Positions 33,802-42,309 of a stretch of 64,000 bases of DNA are shown here, one piece after another (within the stretch, counting starts at the first letter, position 1; the number at the start of each line of letters is the position of its first letter). The DNA is taken from assembly GCA_018714895.1 (NCBI GenBank), contig DVMQ01000006.1, forward strand, positions 62,001-126,000, read 5' to 3'. Under the pieces are notes generated by a model. That model ran no database searches and had not been told where the DNA came from. It saw nothing but the letters and a program-made list of their open reading frames with translations. The DNA comes from Coprovicinus avistercoris. GTDB lineage: Bacteria > Actinomycetota > Coriobacteriia > Coriobacteriales > Atopobiaceae. The position numbers were made by a program, and so were the translations under genes.

Positions 33802-33831
33802 AACTTAAACAAGGCTTCCCTTGTCTAAGTT
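33802..33831. promoter_or_regulatory. interrupted inverted repeat upstream of tail-anchored protein gene
   Basis: AACTTA-A-ACAAGG (33802-33814) and CCTTGT-C-TAAGTT (33819-33831) are exact complements apart from the A/C mismatch, with a 4-base loop. It sits 12 bases upstream of the start of the minus-strand gene, where it could be an operator or a hairpin in its leader. Confidence 0.5.
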
Positions 33832-33842
33832 TTCATAAATCA

Positions 33843-33869
33843 AAATATATGTGAATAAGACTTAGATTT
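33843..33869. promoter_or_regulatory. candidate HspR-type operator, hsp20
   Basis: AAATATA (33843-33849), 13 bases, TAGATTT (33863-33869). This is one mismatch from the dnaK and clpB elements, with the same spacing and the same ACTTAGATTT right half as clpB. It lies 139 bases before the hsp20 ATG. Confidence 0.65.
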
Positions 33870-34008
33870 AATTAGTCAAAATAACTAAGAAAATTTTTGT
33901 ATTTCTGTATAACTTTACTCAGCGCGGGAATAGTAAGTATTGAAAAACGACAGCCGGAACGCGGCGGAAGTGCCGTCGGTTACCGGCAAGCAAAAGGAGT
34001 GATCAGAT

Positions 34009-34431
34009 ATGGCTAGCATGATTCCGTACGATCGTTACAACAGAGCGCTTCATTCAATCTTTCCGTTTGACATGCTGGATGATTTCCTGGCAACCCCTTC
34101 CGAGGTAACTCCAGGTTTCACAATGGATGTTGAGGACGCTGGGGATAACTACGTAATCTCCGCTCATCTTCCTGGTGTCACGAAGGATGAGATTGACGTT
34201 GAGCTTAACGAAGGCCGTCTTTCCATCTCAGTTGATAAGAAGGAGACCGAGGAAGAGAAAAATAAGAACTACCTGCATAAGGAAAGCCACGAGTGGAAGG
34301 CTTCGCGCGGCATTTATCTGAAGGATGCTGCTACAGCGGGTCTGACTGCAAAGCTGAACGACGGCATTCTCACCATCAATGTTCCTAAGCAGCAGGAAAA
34401 GCAAAACGTTACGAAGATTTCCATCGACTAG
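34009..34431 (+). CDS. small heat-shock protein, Hsp20/alpha-crystallin
   Basis: Holdase chaperone, 140 residues. The alpha-crystallin domain runs from VTPGFTMDVEDAGDNYVISAHL-like strands through LPGVTKDEIDVELNEGRLSI to ATAGLTAKLNDGILTINVPK, with the conserved GxLT/N-I-x-x-P pattern near the end. The N-terminal MIPYDRYNRALHSIFPFDMLDD is a typical short variable arm. AAAAGGAG before ATG 34009. It is monocistronic, with a candidate heat-shock operator upstream and a terminator downstream. Confidence 0.94.
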   Translation: MASMIPYDRYNRALHSIFPFDMLDDFLATPSEVTPGFTMDVEDAGDNYVISAHLPGVTKDEIDVELNEGRLSISVDKKETEEEKNKNYLHKESHEWKASRGIYLKDAATAGLTAKLNDGILTINVPKQQEKQNVTKISID

Positions 34432-34463
34432 TACAACGAGTTGTAAACAATTACAAGACTCAG

Positions 34464-34498
34464 CGGCCGAGTTGCTTTTGCAGCTCGGCCGTTATTTT
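34464..34498 (+). terminator. terminator after hsp20
   Basis: CGGCCGAG (34464-34471) pairs with CTCGGCCG (34484-34491), with an inner TGC/GCA pairing and TTATTTTC after it. Confidence 0.85.
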
Positions 34499-34530
34499 CG
34501 TTGAGCCAACTGCTCTTTCTTCACGTTGGA

Positions 34531-35337
34531 CTACCAAATAGATAGAGGACGATCTTGTCCTGCGGCTAGAATCGACAGCTTTCCATCTGTAGTGTGTGCT
34601 CTATGGAAAAGTTTGTCATCTGGCTCGGCATTAACGGATTGAGCAAGCGCTTGTACTGCCAGACCAGGTCGATTGTTTTCTTGTGATAGATGCATTGCAA
34701 CTATTGTTTGAGTCGACTCTCCGACAAGCGTACTCAAAGCTTCAGACGCCTGATTATTTGAAAGATGGCCACTGCTGCCTGCGATACGAGCTTTAAGAAA
34801 TGAAGGATAGGGGCCGCGTTTGAGCATATCTTGATCATGATTAGCTTCTAGAGCCAAAATGCGCGCATTGTACAAATGTTTTTGAGCTTGCTGAGTAAGT
34901 ATGCCGGTGTCAGTGCAATATCCAACAGAATCATTGCCGGTATCAAACTTAAAGCCTATTGGATCCGCAACATCATGTGATGTGGGAAAAACTTGGATGT
35001 GCATGCCGGCAATGGTTATCTCGTCCTCGTCTTCAATGGCCTCAAACGCAATGTTTGTAAGCGATTTCCTTGCCGCCATAGTGCCGGCGGTGGCAAAGAG
35101 AGGGACGTTGGTATGTTTCATAAATACCGGAATACCGGAGGCGTGATCGGAGTGTTCGTGGGTAAGAAAAACTGCTTTGAGATTGTTGAGATCAAGATGC
35201 AAACTGCTCATGCGGTTTAATAGCTCACGACGCGAAAGACCGCAATCGATGAGGACTGTGCCTTCGGGGCCTTCGACAAGGGCAGCATTTCCTTTGGAAC
35301 CGCTTGCAAGAATATGAAGGTGAAGAGCAGAAGGCAT
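34531..35337 (-). CDS. metallo-beta-lactamase fold hydrolase, YycJ/WalJ type
   Basis: A 268-residue MBL-fold protein. It begins HILASGSKGNAALVEGPEGTVLIDCGLS, characteristic of YycJ/WalJ, and carries the metal motif THEHSDHASG (HxHxDH). Further metal ligands are in FPTSHD and a C-terminal His (AMHLSQENNR). YycJ proteins are linked to cell-wall or DNA-repair functions in Firmicutes; the function here is inferred. ATG 35337 is used because GGAG lies six bases before it. Confidence 0.85.
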   Translation of the reverse strand: MPSALHLHILASGSKGNAALVEGPEGTVLIDCGLSRRELLNRMSSLHLDLNNLKAVFLTHEHSDHASGIPVFMKHTNVPLFATAGTMAARKSLTNIAFEAIEDEDEITIAGMHIQVFPTSHDVADPIGFKFDTGNDSVGYCTDTGILTQQAQKHLYNARILALEANHDQDMLKRGPYPSFLKARIAGSSGHLSNNQASEALSTLVGESTQTIVAMHLSQENNRPGLAVQALAQSVNAEPDDKLFHRAHTTDGKLSILAAGQDRPLSIW

Positions 35338-35473
35338 ACACACTCCGATCGATCTGTTTCATTCTGTGCAGATATACCACTACAAAAGATGTAGAGAACT
35401 ATACGTCGCTACAATGACAACACTACCAATTTGGTAAACGTGCTTTGTCTGGTTCATGATAAGGGAGATGGAT

Positions 35474-36976
35474 ATGACGAGTGTTGCGCGGAGATATGGG
35501 TCTCAGGGTGGGACCTTTTCACGTCCGCCTGTTCATGAACATGATGAAGGAACAGCCCCCGTTATTCTCATGGTTTCAGGAGGGGCGGATTCTACGGCAC
35601 TGCTCGTTCTTGCTGCCACCTCAGCGCTTGATATCGAGGATGGTAAGGGATGCGCGCGGATTGCGCGGGAGCGTTTGCATGTGCTGCATATCAATCATCA
35701 ATTACGCGGTGTTGATGCTGAGGAAGACGAAGAGTTTGTACGCGGGCTGTCCGCACGCTATGGTGTTCCCTGCACCGTAGAGTCAGTGGATGTTGAGGCA
35801 TTAGCAAAGCAGCATGGCGACAACGTTGAGAACGTTGGTAGAGAAGTGCGCTATGCCGCGGCGGCGCGCCTTGCCAATGAGTTATCAGCGCAGATGGGCT
35901 GTCCGCGTTCAGCAGCGCGTATTCTTACGGCTCATACCGCCAATGATCGTGCCGAAACTTTTCTTATGAATGCAGTTCGCGGGTCTGGAGCTTCGGGGCT
36001 TTCCTCGATTCCTCGTCGCCGGAATCGCATCGTGCGTCCCTTGCTTGACAGAACTCATGAGGAGCTTTGTGATCTTCTGCGCATGCGGGGTATCGTCTGG
36101 CGCGAAGATGCAACAAACGCCGATACACACTATCTCAGAGCTTTTGTACGCCATGAAGTGCTTCCGGTGGTAAAGCGTAAGAACCCACGGGTAGTGGCAA
36201 GCATTGCTTCTACCTGTGACATCCTTTCTGATGAAGATTCATATCTCACTCAGGTCGCATCTCGCGCGTTTCGAGAGCTTGAACGTCACACCTCAGAAGG
36301 GGTTGTTGCTCTTGATGCAGCTCGTCTAGCAGCATTGGATGTTGCTATTGCTCGTCGTGTGGTCAGGCTGGCAATCCTCAGGACCTGTCCAGACTGTCGA
36401 CTGGAAGCGCGTCACATCAACGGAGTTCTGCAGCTTGTTGCGGCAGGTTCAGGTTCCATGACAATGCCTCTGGGTGTCGACTGTCGTGTGGTTCACGGTG
36501 TTCTTTTTATGCGCGCTCGCGCAGCAGATGAGTGCATAGAAGCAGGCTGGTTTGAGGTTCCGGGAGAGTTTAAATTGGGAGATGGTCGCGTTCTAACGGC
36601 TCGCCTTATCCGCCTTGCTTCCGGACAAAACGCAGAAGAACTTGCCCGTTTTCATGGACAGGAGTGGGAGAACATGTCGGTGTTGCTCGATGCGCACCTG
36701 TGTGAAATGGGTGAGCAGAGCGGTAAGTTGTGGGTAGATGGACCAACACCAGGAGAAGTGCTCTGTCCTCTGGGTATGCATGGGCAATCAAAACGCCTTT
36801 CATCGCTCCTTGCCGATGCTCATATTCCTGCAGCAGATCGCATGAATGTGCCTGTGGTAAGAACCGGGCCATCTGGACGAGTGCTTTGGGTGGCAGGAAT
36901 TCGTGCAGATGAACGTGCTAAGTGCGGACCTGCTACTAAGGTGCTGCTAGAATTAGGACTTCACAGTGGTGTATAG
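35474..36976 (+). CDS. tilS: tRNA(Ile)-lysidine synthetase TilS
   Basis: Modifies C34 of tRNA-Ile(CAU) to lysidine, so AUA is read correctly. The PP-loop ATPase motif is VSGGADSTALL (SGGxDS) near residue 37. ILTAHTANDRAETFLMNAVRGSGASGL and RPLLDRTHEEL follow in the usual order, and the C-terminal TilS domain (KLWVDGPTPGEVLCPLGM) is present. 500 residues. ATG 35474 follows AAGGGAG. First of the classic tilS-hpt-ftsH trio. Confidence 0.93.
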   Translation: MTSVARRYGSQGGTFSRPPVHEHDEGTAPVILMVSGGADSTALLVLAATSALDIEDGKGCARIARERLHVLHINHQLRGVDAEEDEEFVRGLSARYGVPCTVESVDVEALAKQHGDNVENVGREVRYAAAARLANELSAQMGCPRSAARILTAHTANDRAETFLMNAVRGSGASGLSSIPRRRNRIVRPLLDRTHEELCDLLRMRGIVWREDATNADTHYLRAFVRHEVLPVVKRKNPRVVASIASTCDILSDEDSYLTQVASRAFRELERHTSEGVVALDAARLAALDVAIARRVVRLAILRTCPDCRLEARHINGVLQLVAAGSGSMTMPLGVDCRVVHGVLFMRARAADECIEAGWFEVPGEFKLGDGRVLTARLIRLASGQNAEELARFHGQEWENMSVLLDAHLCEMGEQSGKLWVDGPTPGEVLCPLGMHGQSKRLSSLLADAHIPAADRMNVPVVRTGPSGRVLWVAGIRADERAKCGPATKVLLELGLHSGV

Positions 36977-37049
36977 CGCGTAACCTGTGATAGTTCTAGG
37001 ATGAAGTGTCATGGGTTTAAATAAGGCATTGCGGTCGAAAGGGGCGCAC

Positions 37050-37598
37050 ATGGAGGGTCTGCATCCAGACGTAGAGAGCATCGTTCTTTCTGAGGATGAT
37101 ATCTCCCAAATCGTTCAGCGCATGGGCGCCGAAATCGGAGCCGATTACGAAGGACGTAATCCGTTAATCGTTGCAGTACTTCGAGGGGCGGTTGTCTTTA
37201 CTGCCGACCTCATGAGGGCAATTCATTGTCAGCTTGGCGTGGACTTCATGGCAGTTTCAAGCTATGGAGATGGCACGAAGAGCTCAGGTGTAGTTCGAAT
37301 TGTGAAAGACCTCGATACGCGCATTGAGGGCAGGGACGTTCTCATTGTCGAGGATATTTTGGATTCCGGCCTTACCCTGAGCTATCTGATGAAAAACCTT
37401 GAGTCTCGTAAGCCTCGCTCGTTGGAAGTGGCCGCGTTTCTCGTTAAGGACATTCCCGGTAAGACTCCGGCTGTGCATCCACGCTACGTTGGTGCTCATG
37501 TGCCCGATGCTTTTATTGTTGGATATGGCTTGGACTTTGCAGAGCGCTATCGTAATTTGCCCTATATTGGGGTACTTAAACCCGAGGTGTATAGCTAA
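37050..37598 (+). CDS. hpt: hypoxanthine phosphoribosyltransferase
   Basis: Purine salvage enzyme, 182 residues. The PRPP-binding signature VLIVEDILDSGLTL is present, with VAVLRGAVVFTADLMR and SSYGDGTKSSG (flexible loop) before it. VGYGLDFAERYRNLPYIGVL at the C-terminus contacts the purine base. AAAGGGG before ATG 37050 selects this start over 37011. Part of the tilS-hpt-ftsH set. Confidence 0.95.
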   Translation: MEGLHPDVESIVLSEDDISQIVQRMGAEIGADYEGRNPLIVAVLRGAVVFTADLMRAIHCQLGVDFMAVSSYGDGTKSSGVVRIVKDLDTRIEGRDVLIVEDILDSGLTLSYLMKNLESRKPRSLEVAAFLVKDIPGKTPAVHPRYVGAHVPDAFIVGYGLDFAERYRNLPYIGVLKPEVYS

Positions 37599-37649
37599 TT
37601 GTCAGCGTAAGACCGTCGCAGCAAATGCGACTGCAAGGAGCATTTTTTC

Positions 37650-39605
37650 GTGAGTATGAATAACGACAATCGTCCTGTTCCACCACAGATGGGGGATGGA
37701 GGAGGCAAGCGTAAACGCGTTGGTCTTCTCTATATTCTTATTGCCTTAGTGCTTGTGGCATATCTGGTTGCCACAACACAGGGCGGCATTTTTGGTCCCT
37801 CGCCAGATACGATTGCAACCAGCGATTTTGTAACTGCTGTCCGCGATAATCGCGTGGAAGAAGTTACCTATAAAACCTACGACGGCTCGCTTCATGGCAA
37901 GTATTGGCGTGAAGCAAGTGAAGTAGGAGACGATTCTAAGCTTACCGAGTTTGATAGTACCTATGTGGGCTCTGACTCGCTTGCCGACCTTATGGCGTCG
38001 CATTCCAGCATTACGTATAACGTAGATACGTCTACTCCAGGCATCTGGACAGACGTGCTCGTTATGTTGGTGCCCACGCTTGTTATTGTGCTTGTCATGT
38101 TCTTTTTCCTGCGTCAGATGCAAGGGCAAAACGGACAGGCATTGTCGTTTGGTAAGACCAAAGCAAAAACAACGGAAGAAACACGTCCGAAGGTTAAGTT
38201 TAAAGACGTCGCCGGCATCGATGAAGCTGTAGAGGAGCTTCAGGAAGTTCGTGATTTCCTGGCGGATCCTGAGCGCTATCACAAGATGGGCGCACGCATT
38301 CCTCGTGGCGTTCTTCTGGTGGGCCCTCCGGGAACAGGTAAGACCTTGCTGGCCAAAGCAGTTGCTGGTGAAGCCGGCGTTCCGTTCTTTTCAATTTCGG
38401 GTTCCGACTTCGTAGAGATGTTTGTTGGCGTTGGTGCCTCACGTGTGCGCGACTTGTTTAAACAGGCTAAAGAGGCTGCCCCGTGCATTGTGTTTATCGA
38501 TGAGATTGACGCAGTTGGTCGTCAGCGTGGTGCTGGCCTTGGCGGCGGTCACGATGAACGTGAGCAAACGCTCAACCAGCTCTTGGTAGAGATGGACGGT
38601 TTTGAGGCAAATGACTCGGTCATTCTTATTGCCGCAACAAATCGCCCCGATATTCTCGATCCCGCCTTGTTGCGTCCTGGCCGTTTTGATCGTCAGGTAA
38701 CTGTGGATCGTCCGGATGTTGCTGGTCGTGAACAGATTCTGCGCGTGCACGCACAAGGAAAGCCGCTTGATGATAGCGTGCGCTTTGATGAACTGGCCAA
38801 GCTTACTCCTGGGTTTACTGGAGCTGACCTTGCTAATCTCATGAACGAAGCGGCTCTTTTGGCAGCGCGCAGGCGTCTGAGCAAGATTGGCATGCCCGAG
38901 GTTGAAGAGGCCATGGAGCGTGTTATTGCAGGTCCAGAGCGCAAGAGTCGTGTCATCACACCAAAAGAGCGCACCGTTATTGCCTATCACGAGAGTGGTC
39001 ATGCAATGGTTGGCCATATTCTTGAGAATTCAGATCCAGTTCACAAGATTTCAATCATTAGCCGTGGACAAGCGCTTGGTTATACCTTGCAGCTTCCTGA
39101 AGAGGATCACTTCCTTCAAACACGCGATGGTATGTTGGATCAGATCGCCGTGCTTTTGGGAGGACGTACCGCCGAAGAGCTGTTCTGCGACGACATCACA
39201 ACGGGCGCGAGTAACGATCTTGAGCGTGCAACCAAATTGGCACGTGAAATGGTTACGCGTTATGGCATGAGCGAGACGTTGGGCGTTCAGGTGTTTGGTG
39301 AGGCACAGCACCAAGTGTTCCTTGGTAGGGATTATGCAGACCACCAAGACTATTCTGCCGAAACAGCCAAGCGCATCGACGATGAGGTTGAGCGCATTAT
39401 GCGTGAAGCTCATGAGCGTGCCCGCGCTATTCTGAATGAGCACGCCGATCGCATGAATACCATGGCAGAGGTACTGCTCGACCGTGAAACAGTTGAGGGC
39501 GATCTGGCGCGCGCTTTGCTCGATGGTACGTGGGAAAGCTATGTAGCAGAGCATCCGGAGCTTAAAGAGGATGCACCTGCAGATCAGGATGACAAGAACG
39601 AATAG
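37650..39605 (+). CDS. ftsH: ATP-dependent zinc metalloprotease FtsH
   Basis: Membrane AAA+ protease for quality control, 651 residues. Two membrane segments (residues ~25-45 and ~130-154) flank the outside loop. AAA+ domain: Walker A GPPGTGKT, Walker B IVFIDEIDAVG, second region of homology NRPDILDPALLRPGRFDRQ. Peptidase site HESGH near residue 449. The GTG start at 37650 follows AAGGAG by nine bases. The next gene, cbiM, begins 22 bases after the stop. Confidence 0.97.
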   Translation: MSMNNDNRPVPPQMGDGGGKRKRVGLLYILIALVLVAYLVATTQGGIFGPSPDTIATSDFVTAVRDNRVEEVTYKTYDGSLHGKYWREASEVGDDSKLTEFDSTYVGSDSLADLMASHSSITYNVDTSTPGIWTDVLVMLVPTLVIVLVMFFFLRQMQGQNGQALSFGKTKAKTTEETRPKVKFKDVAGIDEAVEELQEVRDFLADPERYHKMGARIPRGVLLVGPPGTGKTLLAKAVAGEAGVPFFSISGSDFVEMFVGVGASRVRDLFKQAKEAAPCIVFIDEIDAVGRQRGAGLGGGHDEREQTLNQLLVEMDGFEANDSVILIAATNRPDILDPALLRPGRFDRQVTVDRPDVAGREQILRVHAQGKPLDDSVRFDELAKLTPGFTGADLANLMNEAALLAARRRLSKIGMPEVEEAMERVIAGPERKSRVITPKERTVIAYHESGHAMVGHILENSDPVHKISIISRGQALGYTLQLPEEDHFLQTRDGMLDQIAVLLGGRTAEELFCDDITTGASNDLERATKLAREMVTRYGMSETLGVQVFGEAQHQVFLGRDYADHQDYSAETAKRIDDEVERIMREAHERARAILNEHADRMNTMAEVLLDRETVEGDLARALLDGTWESYVAEHPELKEDAPADQDDKNE

Positions 39606-39627
39606 ATAGACACAACAAGAGGGACAC

Positions 39628-40647
39628 ATGCATATTCCGGATAATTACCTTTCTCCGCAAATAGATGGTGTTTTGTTCGTTGCTATGGTCCCTGCATGGT
39701 TACATTGCGCACGCGCAGTGCGTCAAAAGCTTGATGCTCGTCATCTCTCCTTTTTGGGGATGGCGAGCGCTTTTTCGTTCCTGCTTATGATGTTCAACGT
39801 GCCTCTGCCAGGCGGAACGACGGGGCACGCTGTTGGCGGCACCCTTATTGCGCTTATGCTAGGACCAGAGGCTGCTTGTTTGGCAGTAAGTGTTGCTCTT
39901 GCGCTTCAAGCGCTGCTGTTTGGTGATGGCGGTGTACTCGCCTTTGGTGCCAATTGTTTCAATATGGCGGTTGTCCTGCCTTTTGTTGGGTGCGCAATAT
40001 ATAAGTTTGTTGCTGGTAGTGAGCCGTCGGCGCTACGAAAGCGCATAGCGGTTGTGCTTGGTGCCTATATAGGGCTTAATGCTGCAGCACTCTGTGCAGC
40101 AGTTGAATTTGGTATACAGCCGCTTTTATTTATTGATGCCGCGGGCGCTCCTTTGTACTGCCCTTATCCACTTGCTGTGTCACTGCCTGCGATGCTTATC
40201 CCTCATCTTTTGGTTGCCGGCGTTATTGAGGCGGTGGCAACGTTGGCAATTCTTGAATTTGTACAGCGCGTAGCACCCGATTATCTCATTGGCCCCGCCG
40301 CGCCTGCTCGAGAGAAAAGCGAAGGTGTTGCCAACCGTTCTGCTTCAAGGGTTGCGGTGCCTGTGCTTTTAGGAGTGCTTGCGGTTGCAACTCCTCTGGG
40401 ATTGCTCGCCCAGGGAACAGCGTGGGGTGAGTGGTCCACCGACGAATTGACTGAATTAGCTGGACTTTCAGCTCCTCCTGTCGGCATGGCTGAAGGGTTC
40501 TCATTCGAAGCTTTGCTGCCAGATTATTCCCTAGCTGGACTGCCCGATTGGGTGGCCTATATCATGAGCGCTGCAATTGGTGTCTTGGTGCTTGTTATCA
40601 TTTTCAAACTTTTAGCTGCCTCATCGAACCGCCGGGTCAGTAGCTAA
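39628..40647 (+). CDS. cbiM: ECF-type Co/Ni transporter substrate-binding subunit, CbiM/NikM with C-terminal CbiN-like domain
   Basis: S component of an energy-coupling-factor metal transporter, 339 residues. MHIPDNYLSP is the conserved metal-chelating N-terminus (Met-His). FNVPLPGGTTGHAVGGTLIALMLGP is the core motif. After ~225 residues with six or seven membrane helices comes a soluble stretch and a final membrane helix, which fits a fused CbiN/NikN (PDGLE-like) module; no separate cbiN is present. Cobalt versus nickel cannot be told from sequence. It is followed by the T and A components. Confidence 0.85.
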   Translation: MHIPDNYLSPQIDGVLFVAMVPAWLHCARAVRQKLDARHLSFLGMASAFSFLLMMFNVPLPGGTTGHAVGGTLIALMLGPEAACLAVSVALALQALLFGDGGVLAFGANCFNMAVVLPFVGCAIYKFVAGSEPSALRKRIAVVLGAYIGLNAAALCAAVEFGIQPLLFIDAAGAPLYCPYPLAVSLPAMLIPHLLVAGVIEAVATLAILEFVQRVAPDYLIGPAAPAREKSEGVANRSASRVAVPVLLGVLAVATPLGLLAQGTAWGEWSTDELTELAGLSAPPVGMAEGFSFEALLPDYSLAGLPDWVAYIMSAAIGVLVLVIIFKLLAASSNRRVSS

Positions 40648-40648
40648 G

Positions 40649-41530
40649 ATGGACCTCCGTTCTTCTGATACGAGTGAAAGAAATACGCAGGATAGATTCA
40701 CACTTCCGGAATGGCTTCGCCCCGATAAACCATCTGAGTATGAGCCGCCGCGCGATCGTGACACGTTCCTCCGGAATAATGTGCTGCATATGGTGGGCAT
40801 GTTGGAAGTGTTTCGTGGGGGAGGATTTGGATCCTGTCTCGTGGCTCGTACCGTGGGTAGAGTGGATGCGCGCCTGAGGATTCTTGTCACCTTGCTGCTT
40901 GCTATTCTTGTTTCTGCAGCTCAGAACATGGCGTTTGTCTGGGTGATGCTTATTATTGTTCTCATTGGGCTCGTGCTTCGTCCGGCAGGTGAGATTTCTG
41001 CGATTTTGCGTCCTGCGCTTGTAGCAACAGTTTTAGCGGTATGTCTTTCTATCCCGGCAATATATTTTGGCGCTCTTGCTGCTCCACTGCGTTTAGCGGG
41101 AAAAACGTTTACTACTACTGTGCTCGTTTTAGGTCTTACGCGATCTCTTGGAGCACACGGGTTGGTGGAAGCGGCTCGTCGTCTTCAGTTGCCAGCAACC
41201 GCTGCGCTTGTTATAGATTTGGCTATACGTGATCTTGCTTTGTTGGGGCAAATTGCTATTGAACTTGGACAGGCACTTGCTCTTCGCAGTATCGGTCATA
41301 ATCGCGATAAGTCGAGCTCTGTCGCAGGGTTGCTCGCTACGACTTATTTAAAAGCCCATGATCTTGCTGGCGCTCAATATGAGGCTATGGTTTGTCGAGG
41401 GTTTGATGGATTGGTGACAGTGCCGTCTCAGCCCGTCAGCCATCGAAGCGGCTTTGCATCATTTTGCTACCTTGCGGTTGTTATCTTGATTGTTGCGGTG
41501 TTTGTCTGGCTTGAAGGGGCAATGGGATGA
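40649..41530 (+). CDS. cbiQ: ECF transporter T component, CbiQ type
   Basis: Membrane coupling subunit, 293 residues. A 75-residue hydrophilic N-terminus leads to about five membrane helices. The coupling-helix signature appears as VEAARRLQLPATAAL (Ala-Arg-Arg), which contacts the ATPase. The start (ATG 40649) is one base after the cbiM stop (40647), and its end overlaps the cbiO start (ATGA at 41527-41530), so all three are translationally coupled. Confidence 0.88.
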   Translation: MDLRSSDTSERNTQDRFTLPEWLRPDKPSEYEPPRDRDTFLRNNVLHMVGMLEVFRGGGFGSCLVARTVGRVDARLRILVTLLLAILVSAAQNMAFVWVMLIIVLIGLVLRPAGEISAILRPALVATVLAVCLSIPAIYFGALAAPLRLAGKTFTTTVLVLGLTRSLGAHGLVEAARRLQLPATAALVIDLAIRDLALLGQIAIELGQALALRSIGHNRDKSSSVAGLLATTYLKAHDLAGAQYEAMVCRGFDGLVTVPSQPVSHRSGFASFCYLAVVILIVAVFVWLEGAMG

Positions 41531-42222
41531 ATGAAGACGCTGTCCTTGCAGAGCTGTCTGAAGTAAGCCTTTCTTATTCCGATGAAATGGGAAATGAAAT
41601 TCCAGCACTCATTGACGTGTCATTTTCTGTGCGACGCGGCGAGGCAGTTGCACTGGTTGGTCCTAACGGATGTGGTAAGTCTACGGCGCTGCGCGTTTTA
41701 TGTGGTCTCACTTTTCCAGATAAGGGTGAGGTGCAATTTGATGGGGCGACCATCGATGCAACCTCGTTGGCACAGGCTGATTTTGCGAAACGCTTTCATC
41801 AGCGCATGGGATTTGTTTTTCAGGATGCTGATACGCAGCTTTTCTGTCCCAGCGTGTGGGATGAAGTGGCTTTTGGTCCTCGTCAAATGAGGCTATCGGA
41901 AGACGAGGTGACTCAGCGCTGCGAAGACGCTTTAAACCTCTTTGGCGTGAGAGAGCTTTCGCGGCGCGCTCCTTATCATCTTTCTGGGGGAGAAAAGCGG
42001 CGTGTCGCACTGGCAAGCGTGGTTTCCATGGCACCTGAGATGCTTGTGTTGGATGAACCAACCGACGGGCTTGATAATGCCTCACGAGATAATGTTGTGG
42101 GCTTCCTTCGCGCGTTTGTCGATGCAGGCGGTGCGGTGTTGGTTACAACACATCACCATGACCTTGTGGAGGATCTTCACGCGCGAGAAGTGCATATGGG
42201 ATCTAACCATCGCCTGTTGTAG
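41527..42222 (+). CDS. cbiO: ECF transporter ATPase, CbiO type
   Basis: ATP-binding subunit, 231 residues. Walker A GPNGCGKST, Q-loop FVFQDADTQLF, signature LSGGEKRRVALA, Walker B MLVLDEPT, H-loop TTHHHDL. The DADTQLF after the Q-loop is typical of ECF ATPases. It powers CbiMQ for cobalt or nickel import. Only one ATPase gene is present, so it would act as a homodimer. Confidence 0.93.
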   Translation: MNEDAVLAELSEVSLSYSDEMGNEIPALIDVSFSVRRGEAVALVGPNGCGKSTALRVLCGLTFPDKGEVQFDGATIDATSLAQADFAKRFHQRMGFVFQDADTQLFCPSVWDEVAFGPRQMRLSEDEVTQRCEDALNLFGVRELSRRAPYHLSGGEKRRVALASVVSMAPEMLVLDEPTDGLDNASRDNVVGFLRAFVDAGGAVLVTTHHHDLVEDLHAREVHMGSNHRLL

Positions 42223-42309
42223 TCGTACAATGGCGTTTGGAAATATACCTAGAGGCGGTGCCTGTGTTTATCGCCGCCAAGAGAAATAGATAGAAAAGGG
42301 GTATATCGC

